From the NCBI RefSeq assembly GCF_905171775.1, contig NC_053491.1:109068682-109132681 (forward strand): DNA of 64,000 nt, written 5' to 3'. The position numbers were made by a program, and so were the translations under genes. Positions within the stretch are counted from its first letter, which is position 1. Every line of letters starts with the position of its first letter. Below, piece after piece: positions 33,385 to 44,059 of this stretch. Below the pieces are notes generated by a model. It ran no database searches, was not told the origin of the DNA, and was given only the letters and a program-made list of their open reading frames with translations. This DNA is from Rana temporaria (taxonomy: Eukaryota; Chordata; Amphibia; Anura; Ranidae).

Positions 33385-36300
33385 CTGTAGATGTAACCAT
33401 TGAGGGAAAGAAACTCAGGATGGATGTAGACACAGGAGCAGCAGTTTCAGTTATCACCCAGAAACAATGGAGACAACTTCAGACCCGAAAAACTGTCCGC
33501 CCAACACCAATCAAACTGCAGACATACTCAAAGCAGATACTCCACCCACTGGGTTACGCAAAAGTAAAAGTATTGTACAAGGGTCAGACAAAGAGACTGC
33601 CATTATATATCCTAGAAAATGGGGGACCCCCTCTATTCGGGAGAGACTGGATTGCTCACTTTGGTATGCCAGACATCGCCATAAGTCCCTGTAACACCGT
33701 TACCATTCCATTAGGAGATAATGAGGGATGGGTGGTGTCCCTGAAGCAGCGGTTCCCAAAGATTTTTGATGACCAGTTGGGAAAAATAAAGCATGACTGT
33801 GTGAGACTCAAGCTGAAACCCAACGCTCAGCCTAAGTTCTTCAAAGCTCGGACAGTACCTTTCGCACTCCGAGCAGGTGTGGAAGCAGAACTAAGTCGGC
33901 TGGAGGAACAAGGTGTCATCTCAAAGGTAGAGCACAGCGAGTGGGCATCACCAGTTGTACCGGTAAAGAAATCGAATGGGGACTTGTGCATTTGTGGCGA
34001 TTTCCGCATGGCACTGAACTCTCAACTGGAAATAGACCAGTATCCCCTACCCAGAGTAGATGACATTTTTGCCTCTCTTGCAGGAGGTCAAAAGTTCACC
34101 AAGCTTGATCTCAAACAAGCATATTTACAGTTTGAGGTCCATCCTTCTTCCCGCAAGTTTCTGACCATCAACACCCACAAGGGACTGTATCAATATAATC
34201 GGATGGTGTTTGGGGTAGCCTCTGCCCCAGCCATTTGGCAACGAAAAATGGACGAGATTTTGGCGGACATTCCTTTCACTCAGTGCCTGCTAGATGACAT
34301 GCTCATTACAGGTCGGACCGACCAGGAACACAAGCAGAATGTGGAGCTTGTGTTGGCGAGACTCCAAGAACAGGGTCTGAAAGTGAACTTAGCAAAATGC
34401 CAATTCATGGTGCCTAAATTGGAGTTTTGTGGCCACCTTGTGGATGCAGAAGGTATACACACCACGGAAGCCAAGGTCGATGCTTTAGTCAAAGCTCCAG
34501 CCCCAACCAACGTCCAGCAGCTGCGATCATACCTTGGCTTGCTGAACTATTACCACAAATTCCTGCCAGATCTGGCACACACCTTGTTTCCGTTGAACAA
34601 GCTTTTGGAGAAACACTCCAGATGGGACTGGTCGGCTGCATGCCAACGTGCTTTTGAAGTTTCTAAGCGGAAGCTGTTGGCGTCACGCATGCTCGTGCAC
34701 TATGACCTCCAGAAGCCTCTCACCTTGGCTTGTGATGCCTCACCCTATGGTCTGGGGGCGGTACTATCTCACATCTTACCAGATGGGTCAGAAAAACCAG
34801 TGGCATTTGCCTCCAGGTCTTTGACAAAAGCAGAAAGCAATTACTCACACATTGACAAAGAGGCTCTTGCGCTGATATGGGCAATTAAGAAGTTTCATCT
34901 TTACCTGTATGGTAGGGAATTCACCATACTGACGGACCATAAACCACTCCTTCAGATCTTTAGCCCTGACAAAGGCATCTCCCAGACTACTGCGGCCCGC
35001 CTCCAACGCTATGCCCTATTCTTGGGGGCATACAGCTACAAAATTCAGTATCGTGGTCATGATGCCAATGCTAATGCGGACGCTATGTCCCGACTGACAG
35101 GGAGGTCCATGGACTCTTCTCCACCGGTCAAGAGTTGTCGTTACACCAGCCTGTCCTTCTTGTCTTCTGGGGAGATAGCAGCCCATACAACCAAGGATAC
35201 CTTTCTGAAAACCATACTCTCCTGGGTACGTTCCGGTTGGCCTGCAACTGTCACACAGGAGTATGAACCTTATTTCCGTAGGCGTATGGAATTAACTGTG
35301 GCTGGCAACTGTGTTTTATGGGGAGACCGAGTGATCATTCCACAGACCCTTCGGAGACACATTCTGGACTTGCTACATACTGGTCATCCCGGGAGCACAC
35401 GTATGAAACAAAAGGCCAGAGGCTATGTGTGGTGGCCAAACCTAGACTCAGATATCACAACATATGTGAATGCTTGTGCTGGATGTGCACAAACGGCAAG
35501 AGACCCTCCTCGAGGGTGCGTCCAGCCCTGGACTTGGCCCACGGTTCCTTGGTTTCGCCTACACTTGGACTTTGCTGGCCCGATCAGAGGACACACCTTC
35601 TTGATCATAGTGGACGCCCATTCAAAGTGGCCTGAGGTCATTCCTGTTACTCAGCCAACGACTAAGGCAACGGTTTCCATACTGTTACATCTCGCTGCTA
35701 CGTTTGGATACCCCAGAGAAATCGTCACAGACAACGGTGCACAATTCACCAGTCAGGAGTTTCAGCATTTCCTGACTGCCCACAACATCAAGCACAAGTT
35801 GACCGCACCTTACCACCCGGCTACAAATGGTCAAGCAGAGCGGTTTGTGCAGACTTTTAAACGCTATTTCAAAGCTACAGTGGCTGCAAGTAAACAACAG
35901 TCCCTGTCACCCCAGCAGCTAGACTCCTTCCTTTCTGCTTACAGAAACACACCACATGCAACCACTGGGAAAACTCCAGCAGAACTCCTTCTGGGGCGGC
36001 AGCCATGGACTGTTTTGGATATGCTCCACCCTCAAACAGTCCAGGAACATGTACTACAGTCCCAAGACAAAATGATCAAACACAACGAGCTCCCCCGATT
36101 CACAGCCCAACAAAAGGTATGGGCCCGATCTTATGGGGCTTCCAACACCCGTTGGCTTCCTGCTGTCATTGCAGAGACTTTGGGACCCAAGATGTACAAG
36201 GTCCGCCTGGAAGATGGTTCCATTTGCAGACGTCATGCGGACCAACTGCGTCCTCGTTCTCAACTGCCCGAATCCCTGATGCCAGCTGAACCACCAGTGT

Positions 36301-36587
36301 CTCAAGGATCTGCTCCCAGCAAATCAGGATGCACAGAGACTGATGATTATGGGGACTCTGAACTTTTGAACTCGTCTCCAACAGAGCACTCCAGCTCTGG
36401 TCCGGAGGTCTGTTTACCCTCTGAGCTGGGGGATCCCTTCTTGGCCCCGCCGGTACCCATTCCGGCCAGCCCAGTATCCTCCGGTCCCGAATCGCTGGAT
36501 GCCCGGCCTCAACGATACTGTCGCCCTCCTGACCGGTTTCAGTTGCAAGAGCGGTTACGAGACTTTCGACGGGGCCGACGGAAGTGA
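33381..36587 (+). CDS. Pol of the young Gypsy element (PR-RT-RH-IN)
   Basis: 1,068 aa. Protease DTG is at residues 17-19; reverse transcriptase follows, with D305-D306 in a LLDD motif where most relatives have Y at the first position; RNase H has the TDHKPLLQIF motif. The integrase has an HHCC zinc domain and catalytic D730, D784 and E820 (35 residues between the last two), followed by a C-terminal basic Ser/Pro-rich tail. Domain order is that of Gypsy elements close to the K02A2.6-like group. The frame starts in the gag stop (ATGA), suggesting termination-reinitiation or a frameshift rather than readthrough. Intact apart from the unusual LLDD. Confidence 0.93.
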   Translation: MTVDVTIEGKKLRMDVDTGAAVSVITQKQWRQLQTRKTVRPTPIKLQTYSKQILHPLGYAKVKVLYKGQTKRLPLYILENGGPPLFGRDWIAHFGMPDIAISPCNTVTIPLGDNEGWVVSLKQRFPKIFDDQLGKIKHDCVRLKLKPNAQPKFFKARTVPFALRAGVEAELSRLEEQGVISKVEHSEWASPVVPVKKSNGDLCICGDFRMALNSQLEIDQYPLPRVDDIFASLAGGQKFTKLDLKQAYLQFEVHPSSRKFLTINTHKGLYQYNRMVFGVASAPAIWQRKMDEILADIPFTQCLLDDMLITGRTDQEHKQNVELVLARLQEQGLKVNLAKCQFMVPKLEFCGHLVDAEGIHTTEAKVDALVKAPAPTNVQQLRSYLGLLNYYHKFLPDLAHTLFPLNKLLEKHSRWDWSAACQRAFEVSKRKLLASRMLVHYDLQKPLTLACDASPYGLGAVLSHILPDGSEKPVAFASRSLTKAESNYSHIDKEALALIWAIKKFHLYLYGREFTILTDHKPLLQIFSPDKGISQTTAARLQRYALFLGAYSYKIQYRGHDANANADAMSRLTGRSMDSSPPVKSCRYTSLSFLSSGEIAAHTTKDTFLKTILSWVRSGWPATVTQEYEPYFRRRMELTVAGNCVLWGDRVIIPQTLRRHILDLLHTGHPGSTRMKQKARGYVWWPNLDSDITTYVNACAGCAQTARDPPRGCVQPWTWPTVPWFRLHLDFAGPIRGHTFLIIVDAHSKWPEVIPVTQPTTKATVSILLHLAATFGYPREIVTDNGAQFTSQEFQHFLTAHNIKHKLTAPYHPATNGQAERFVQTFKRYFKATVAASKQQSLSPQQLDSFLSAYRNTPHATTGKTPAELLLGRQPWTVLDMLHPQTVQEHVLQSQDKMIKHNELPRFTAQQKVWARSYGASNTRWLPAVIAETLGPKMYKVRLEDGSICRRHADQLRPRSQLPESLMPAEPPVSQGSAPSKSGCTETDDYGDSELLNSSPTEHSSSGPEVCLPSELGDPFLAPPVPIPASPVSSGPESLDARPQRYCRPPDRFQLQERLRDFRRGRRK

Positions 36588-36755
36588 TCCGATGACATAT
36601 TAACCCCGCAACGGTTCCTGGAAGCTTGAAGTCCCATAATTCTCCTGTGTTTGGAGGACTGTTATTGGACAGCTATCAGTTAATGTTTTGTGCCTGTTAT
36701 TGTTTTGTTGTGTTTTTTTTTTTTGTTTTTGTTTTTTTTAGGGATGGATGGAAGG

Positions 36756-36966
36756 TGTTATACCTGAAGGGTTTCACATGTACTGGCACTTTAAGGCTGG
36801 CTCCACCCAGCAGTGATGACAAGGGTCAAGGGGTATAGTAGCCATCTTAGAGAGACCACATGTAGGAAGAGATAACCTGTAATGTCCTGAGATGCATGTT
36901 CCAGGGTACAGCCTGTACTGAATAAACATCCATTGTACCAGACCAGAGTCTTGTCTCCCTCTCAAC
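36756..36966 (+). repeat. 3' LTR, first 211 bp
   Basis: Preceded by the purine-rich GGGATGGATGGAAGG (36741-36755). The final 15 bp of the LTR are at 52588-52602, beyond the hAT insertion. Confidence 0.93.
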
Positions 36967-37163
36967 TAGTGTTGAGCAGAATATGCCATATTCGATTTCG
37001 CGATATATCTCGAATATATATTCGAATATTCGAGATATATTCGCTAAATTCGAATATTCGTGATATTTTATCAAAATTAATTGATTGCGATTTTTCGCTA
37101 TTGCGAATGCGAAAATAATTGCGATTTTTTAATAACTGCGGTAGGAGCGCTCTGATTGGCTTA

Positions 37164-37645
37164 GAATATTCGTGATATTTTATCGAAATATCGCAACATG
37201 CGAATGCAATATTTATTGCGGAATTTCGAGATATGCTGGAGGAGCGCTCTGATTGGCTTAGAATATTCGTGATATTTTATCGAAATATCGCAACATGCGA
37301 ATGCGATATTAATTGCGGAATTTCGAGATATGCTGGAGGAGCGCTCTGATTGGCTCAGAATATTCGTGATATTTTATCGAAATATCGCAACATGCGAATG
37401 CGATATTTATTGCGGAATTTCGAGATATGCTGGAGGAGCGCTCTGATTGGCTCAGAATATTCCTGATATGTTATCGAAATATCGCAACATGCGAATGCGA
37501 TATTTATTGCGCAATTTCGAGATATGCTGGAGGAGCGCTCTGATTGGCTCAGAATATTCCTGATATGTTATCGAAATATCGCAACATGCGAATGCGAAAT
37601 TGATTGCAGATATTTCGAAAACTGCTGTAGCAGCACTCTGAAATC
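37164..37645. repeat. 97-bp subterminal tandem repeats, five copies
   Basis: GAATATTC starts at 37164, 37261, 37358, 37455 and 37552, exactly 97 bp apart. Each unit has TATCGAAATATCGCAACATG, GCGAATGCGATATT and GCGCTCTGATTGGCT (an inverted CCAAT box). Likely transposase-binding or promoter repeats. Confidence 0.93.
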
Positions 37646-37698
37646 GAATATGTATGATATTTTAACCAAAATACATATTGCGATTGCGATTTTTCGAT

Positions 37699-37710
37699 CG
37701 CGCATGCGCA
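37699..37710 (+). promoter_or_regulatory. NRF1-type palindrome upstream of the Myb-like gene
   Basis: CGCGCATGCGCA matches the NRF1 consensus YGCGCAYGCGCR and lies 80 nt before the chosen ATG. With the repeated CCAAT boxes upstream it suggests a TATA-less housekeeping-type promoter. Confidence 0.5.
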
Positions 37711-37789
37711 ATTGCGCGAACAACACGCGACCATTTCCTGGAGCCTTGCCAGTTTCCAACTTATGATCGCAGCGCAATCACACAGCAAC

Positions 37790-40700
37790 ATGGTTGGAAG
37801 CAATTTCACTAAGTCTGAGGAAAAGTTGCTGATTTGTGTAAGTATTTTGACCACTGTTATTTCATTATCTTCAACTGCATTTTAGTCTAGTTTAAAAGTT
37901 AGTATATATGATCAGATATTAGTATTTCACAAAAAATGTGTCTCCTGCTTTTACAAAACTACAAGTCCCAGCATGCCTGGACAGCTGCAGACACCCTGGT
38001 TGGCAAATGTGTATTTAAGCACTTTTCCTTGTTATTTAGCATAATGAATTTAACATTTTATTGGACATAGGACGTATGCGAACGTCCTGACTTCAGTGTC
38101 CTCAAGGCCCAAGGACGTTCGAATACATATTGCCCTTTAGATGTTGCAGAACTACAACTTCCAGCATGCCTGGGAATGCTGGCACTTCTAGTATTGTAAG
38201 TTCTGCAGGCCCCCATTTTTCAGGCCTTTATGCACGGGTCTCTAAACTGTGGCACCCTAGATGCAGCAAAAGTAAAATTCTTAGCATGCACTGACAGACC
38301 GTGGCTGATGGGAGTAGTAGTTTTGCAACAGCTGGAGGTGGACTGGTCTTGAAACCCAGAGTTAGGTAACAAACCCGTAGTGTTTTGCAACCATTCTGCC
38401 TCCAGCTGTTTTTTTCCTGTTGAAAAGCCTGTGGCGTGCAAAACACAACCCAAAAACTCCACCCGGATGCAGTGAAAAATGTGCACACACCTAAAGAGTG
38501 ACATCACAAAAAACTGCGACGGGTACATACGTCAGTGGCCCTCCGAAAAGGTCCCGTCTCTGACCCCCGGGGCGTTAGGCTCCTGACAGGGAAAAGAGTT
38601 AGCAACGCATATCTCCCCTATACGTGTATCCTGTGTTGTTAATAATATATTCATAATTATGCAAATGATAATGGCTGCTATATTTATGCAAAAAAGGTGG
38701 CAACCGAAATGGCAGGATATAAAATCTTTCATGTTACCCCTGTCATTGATTAATAAGGCGAGAATGCTTCCAATTGTTGAATAGCATACATTTACGTCAT
38801 ATATCCATAAGGCTGTCAACAGAAGTATTACAATATACTTTGTTCTTCATCTTGCAGAAGTTCCTGGAAACAGGATACGATAAGCTGCGGAGGCAGCCAG
38901 AGAAAAGGGCTGTGGTCAGCGCCCTAATCGCTGACTTTGGCGGCCAACACGACCACAATGCAATTGTCAAGAAGTGGTCTGACCTGAAGAGGCGCCAAAT
39001 GGATCAGGTCAGACGTCTTCGGGCTAAATATCATCCAGGTAAGTTATTGTTGACAGTTATGTTTTTTTTTTAAAAAGTGTATTTTGTGCGTGAACTCGAA
39101 AGAGAGAGGAGCCGGCCTGCAGGAGTTGGGAGGCCTCCCCCAGAGACAATCTGCCACCTTTCTCCATGCCCCGGTTGGCAATGGCGGGTGTGAGGGGGTC
39201 CTCCCAACCCAACCTCGCATAGCACACCCACCAGGGGCGGGGCTGAGACCACCAAACGCAATTCACAGGTAGCCGAGAGCGGGATCCGAAACCCCTAGCT
39301 GCAGAGGTGAATCACTTGTCAGTGCAGTGGCAATCGCGTGGAGCCACCGCAGCTCCTTTGGTGACAGTTATGTAAGGTCATATGTAATTCATGTAAGGTC
39401 AGATGTTGTTAACCAAGATGCCATGTTGTGCTAACATATATCAGCACCAGCCAAGGTATTCATAGTACTGTTGAAAAAAGACATGGGACAGCAGACAGGA
39501 ACACAGAAGTTATGTGGGAACATAATTTTCCCATTGCTTTGCATGGGACTTTAAAGAAAAACCCCGACCATGGCAAGTGGGGGTGGGTAAGGTTTAAACC
39601 ACCTATCCTATGTTTGTGGCTGACATATAAGTAACCTGTGTGCCAAGTTTCATATAAATATCTTTAGCCGTTTGTACGTGATGCTGGAACATACATACAT
39701 ACATACATACATACATACATTTATGCACACACACACGTTGAGTTTTATATATATAGATTACCACTAAATTCCTGTGTTAGGAGTGGGGTTGTTATAGTAA
39801 TCCCGTGTGCTCCATCAGGCCCTTTTTTTAACATGAGATGGTCTGAACAAAACAAAGGAGACAAAAACAGCTCATTTTAACATGGTTGCATCCCAGCTCA
39901 CGCTCAGTCCCCTGTAGTGCCCACAAGACCCTTTAATATAACATTGTCCCATTGGTTAACTGTCTATATAAATCAATTTGTATTCATATACAATACAGCA
40001 GAGTACACAGAATTTGCATACGTCATTAGAAAACATTTTTATAATATATGAACATTGTGTTATTATAGGAGCTCCAATGCCAGTTGTCCGCGCCAAGCGC
40101 AGAAGGCGCCAGGCCGATGAGGAGGAGGAGGAGGATGCGGCAGAGGAGGATGCGGCAGAGGAGGAGATGGATGAAGAGGAGCAGCCAGGGCCCTCCCACT
40201 CCCCAACCCCAGCTCCTGCTGAGGAGCAAGCTGAGGAGCTTCCCCCCCCCACCACCCCAACTTCTGAAGCAGAAGAGCAGGAGGAAGAGAGCGGTCCTGT
40301 GAGCCTCGTTCAGGAAGGTAAATATGTGCACAATTATTAATAACATTTCAACAATAAAATGTAGATATAAAAATGGACAACATATAAAGCGCACCTGTCA
40401 GATTGTAGAACCATAATATGGTATTGATGCTAGAAGTATACAGGTAGTGCATAATTATTAGGCAAGTTGTATTTTTGAGGATTCATTTTATTATTGAACA
40501 ACAACCATGTTCTCAATGAACCCCAAAAACTCATTAATATCAAAGCTGAATTTTTTTGGAAGTAGTTTTTAGTTTGTTTTTAGTGTTAGTTATTTTCGGG
40601 GGATATCTGTGTGTGCAGGTGACTACTATTACTGTGCAGAATTTTTAGGCAACTTAACCAAAAAATAAATATATACCCATTTCAATGATTTATTTTTAAA

Positions 40701-42272
40701 AGTGAAACCAATATAACATCTCAACATTCACAAATACACATTTCTGACATTTAAAAACAAAACAAAAACAAATCAGTGACCAATATAGCCACCTTTCTTT
40801 GCAAGGACACTCAAAAGCCTGACATCCATGGATTCTGTCAGTGTTTTGATCTGTTCACCATCAACATTGCGTGCAGCAGCAACCACAGCCTCCCAGACAC
40901 TGTTCAGAGAGGTGTACTGTTTTCCCTCCTTGTAAATCCCACATTTGATGATGGACCACAGGTTCTCAATGGGGTTCAGATCAGGTGAACAAGGAGGCCA
41001 TGTCATTACTTTTTTTTATTTAATACCCTTTCTTGCCAGCCACGCTGTGGAGTACTTTGACACGTGTGATGGAGCATTGTCCTGCATGAAAATCATGTTT
41101 TTCTTGAAGGGTGGTGACTTTTTCCTGTACCACTGCTTGAAGAAGGTCTCTTCCATAATCTGGCAGTAGGACTGGGAGTTGAGCTTGACTCCATCCTCAA
41201 TCCGAAAAGGCCCCACAAGCTCATCTTTGATGATACCAGCCCAAACCAGTACTCCACCACCACCTTGCTGGCGTCTGAGTCGGACTGGAGCTCCCTGCCC
41301 TTTACCAATCCAGCCACGGGCTCTTCCATCTGGCCCATCAAGACTCACTCTCATTTCAGCAGTCCATAAAACCTTAGAAAAATCTTTCTTGAGATATTTA
41401 TTGGCACAGTCTTGACGTTGCAGCTTGTGTGTCTTGTTCAGTGGTCATCGTCTTTCAGCCTTTCTTACATTGGCCATGTCTCTGGGTATTGCACACCTTG
41501 TGCTTTTGGGCACCCCAGTGATGTTGCAGCTCTGAAATATGGCCAATCTTGTGGCAAGTGTCATCTTGGCAGCTGCACGCTTAACTTTTCTCAGTTCATG
41601 GGCAGTTATTTTGCACCTTTGTTTTTCCACACGCTTCTTTTGTTTGATGATCACGCTTCAGAAGCTTTGCAACTTTAAGAGTGCTGCATCCCTCTGCTAG
41701 ATATCTCTCTATTTTGGACTTTTCAGAGTCTGTCAAATCCTTCTTTTGGCCCATTTTGACAAAGAAAAGGAAATTGACTAATAATTATGCACAACTGATA
41801 TAGAGTGTTGATGTCATTAGACCACAAACCTTCTCATTACAGAGATGTACATTACCTAATATGCCTAATCTGTAGTAGGCTTTCGAGCCTATACAACTTG
41901 GAGTAAGACAACATGTATAAAGAGGATGATGTGGTCCAAATACTAATTTGCCTAATAATTCTGCACTCCCGGGATGTGTTAGACACATAACAAGTGTATA
42001 CACATGATAATGATTGATTAATAAGCAAAAAAAATGTTTTATTTATTTGGTAACGTTATTTTAAATCTAAATTTTTTTTTTATTATATCCTAACAGTATC
42101 AAGAAAGATGATGAGGCAGAACGCGCTCATAAAGACTACCCACCTGAGGATCCAGGCAAATCAGCGCCAGATCCGCTACCTTATTCAGCAAAATGTGCTG
42201 CTGGAGCAGCAGCAATTAAAAAATATAGAGAAGATGGAGCGCCTTCAGAAGCTCAATCAGAGTTATATCTGA
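37790..42272 (+). CDS. Myb/SANT-like DNA-binding protein gene, four exons
   Basis: Exons 37790-37837, 38858-39038, 40069-40317 and 42097-42272 join to 654 nt (217 aa) with GT-AG introns of phase 0, 1 and 1. The ATG at 37790 has a strong Kozak context; an in-frame ATG at 37763 would add 9 aa. Residues about 5-77 form a Myb/SANT-like helical domain (FTKSEEKLL, then IVKKWSDLKRR). Next come a basic RAKRRRRQ stretch, an acidic Glu-rich and Pro-rich linker, and a C-terminal helical region (QANQRQIRYLIQQNVLLEQQ) ending at TGA. AATAAA is at 42288. The layout resembles NAIF1/MSANTD and Harbinger accessory proteins. It probably binds DNA in the nucleus. Exon calls are from sequence only, without transcript support. 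Confidence 0.8.
38150..38857. other. Intron 1, distal part
   Basis: Non-coding. Together with 37958-37977 it carries ACTACAA..CCAGCATGCC motifs (38151-38170), close to the ZNF143/THAP11 type. Otherwise nothing recognised. Confidence 0.4.
39063..39361 (-). mobile_element. tRNA-derived SINE in intron 2
   Basis: On the minus strand it has an A-box-like TGGCTCCACGCG and a B-box-like GGTTTCGGATCCC near its start, and ends in an A-rich tail (the T run at 39063-39071). Perfect 12-bp target duplications TGACAGTTATGT flank it (39051-39062 and 39362-39373), which is diagnostic of LINE-mediated insertion. Confidence 0.88.
39430..39765. repeat. Unclassified dispersed repeat with (ACAT)n
   Basis: A conserved-looking tail TGCCAAGTTTCATATAAATA is followed by GTGATGCTGGAACATACATA, an ACAT tetranucleotide run (about 39690-39721) and GTTGAGTTTTATATATATAG. 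It looks like the 3' end of a non-LTR or similar repeat, but I cannot name the family. Confidence 0.5.
40441..41972 (-). mobile_element. Tc1/IS630-like transposon in intron 3
   Basis: The left end CAGGTAGTGCATAATTATTAGGCAA has a reversed partner near 41948-41972 (GCCTAATAATTCTGCACTCCCGG). TA precedes the left end; the right TA is lost. The transposase remnant is on the minus strand. Confidence 0.85.
40773..41750 (-). pseudogene. Tc1/IS630-like transposase remnants
   Basis: Minus-strand blocks: an HTH region (41445-41654), a middle block with VLVWAGI and MIFMQDNAPSHVS (41016-41354), and a C-terminal block with PPCSPDLNPIENLWSIIK (40773-41006). The blocks are in shifted frames, so the gene is broken, but the catalytic motifs are still readable. 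Confidence 0.88.
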
Positions 42273-44059
42273 AATTATGTTTTTGTTAATAAATATTATT
42301 TTTTGGAAATGTTTCATTTCTTTTTGAGATAGATTTGTAGGTTTTTCAACACATCTAACTTCACATCAAACAAATCAACATCAACACATTTAACTTCATA
42401 ATAAGCAAAAACATTTTATACTATTATTTTATTTAACAGTAACCTAGGACAAACTAAAGCACACGACACAGACACGACGAACACAAAATAAACTGTTGAA
42501 AAATGAACATAACAAAAGCAACAATATATATATATATACAAAGAGAGAGAGAGGGAGAGCAAGAAAGAGAGAGAATGCAGATGAGCTCTTGCAGACAGCC
42601 CAATGGTTGCAGTATAAATGCCGCAAAACAGGGTTTAACATAAGGTTCATTGTTATAGTTACACTTGCTGTTTAGATCCGGTCTGGTAGCTTGTAGCGGA
42701 GGCTGTTGGTGGATCCGCTGTGCCAGAGAGGTCATGAAGCTTTACTCAGCATGGAGGCAGCAGCAGGAGTATTAAAATATAATATAACTAGACAATGCAT
42801 TTCCTGAGGAAAATGCGAGTGGGAATGCTGAATAGCTTAATTGGTGAGCCCCTTGCCAAAGACATTCACCATAACCACTACACTATCTTTAGGACACACA
42901 GCTTCTTTCTCTATCTGCAAAGTATAGAGTATGCTGACTTCCTGGTCGCCCCTCCCCCCTCAATAGGTTTCCCCTCCCCCCCAGGTCAGTGAGGAGGAAT
43001 ATTGCACTGAGGTCAGGAAAGTGATTTATGGAAAGAAATAACATTACAAACGCTTTTAATTCACAGATCTAATACATGATTTAAGCCTCCAAACAAAGCT
43101 TAATAAATCCTCAAACGTACATGCAATTGATACAACGACTACACCGTTTGAAATACACGGCCCTTGTAAACGTATCGATATGAAATTTATGTAGATAAAC
43201 TTAAAAATGTGGCCATGTCTGCGATTTAGAAAAGAGCGTCTTTGTGAGTTCTGCAGCAACATTTTTTAGATAATTTAACATCTATGAGACATAATTTCTG
43301 GCTGTTGCTCCAATAACTAAAACTAAAATACGTATCGCAGAATTGATCACATTGCCATAAACCAGACAAGCATAGCTACGTTTTGATATAAAAATTGTGT
43401 ATGAAAAGTAGATCTTGTGGGCGTGAGACCAATTTGTTTCCCCTTTTTGTGAAGATATTTTTAATTACAAAGATCTCCAATGTTAAGGTCACATGACAGA
43501 CTCTAAATCCCCTCCATAGGATTACATTATAACCTATCGCATTTTTGTGAAAAATTAGCAAAACGTAAATTGCATTTTCACCAAAAAATTGTAAACGATA
43601 AGGATCTGAAAAGTCATAGCCGGATAGCTAAATATTTAGTGATCGCTTTACAGTTTTTTCAGTGTCTGTAAGTGAAAGTATGAAGTAGCTGAAACTTTTG
43701 GCAGGGCATGTGAATTCAAAGGGGAAAAGGATGTTCTCATTGACTTCAATGTTAAAAAAAGGGTCTAAAAGCTTAAAATTTATAAAAGTGTAAAAAGTAG
43801 GAAAAAACTTGAAGAAGTCCCATCATTTGCTGAAAGAGACGAACATTTTTACAGTTGAATGGTCTCAATAGCTGAAAGTATGCCGAAGTTACGCAGAACC
43901 AAAAAACGTAAGGAATAATAAGATTACTAAATTTACGGATATCAATACTGGAAATGTTTATTAAAGCATTCACACTAATTAAGATTAATACATTTATGGG
44001 TATCCATACTAGGAATGCTTATTAAAGCATTCCCACTAAGTATCACACAGGCATGATTT
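42273..44059. other. Intergenic part of the hAT, mostly AT-rich
   Basis: After the Myb-like gene polyadenylation signal (AATAAA, 42288) there is AT/AG simple sequence (42522-42576). A pair of about 65-bp repeats lies at 43919-44042 (TTTATTAAAGCATTC core twice). No further exon recognised. Confidence 0.45.

Noticed and set aside
39063..39361. A possible tRNA gene
   Set aside because: A- and B-box-like motifs are present, but the unit has an A-rich tail and a 12-bp target duplication, so it is a SINE.
37790..42272. Myb-like gene as part of an independent Harbinger element inside the hAT
   Set aside because: No Harbinger transposase, inverted ends or TWA duplication were seen around it. Kept as an alternative to test, not the preferred reading.
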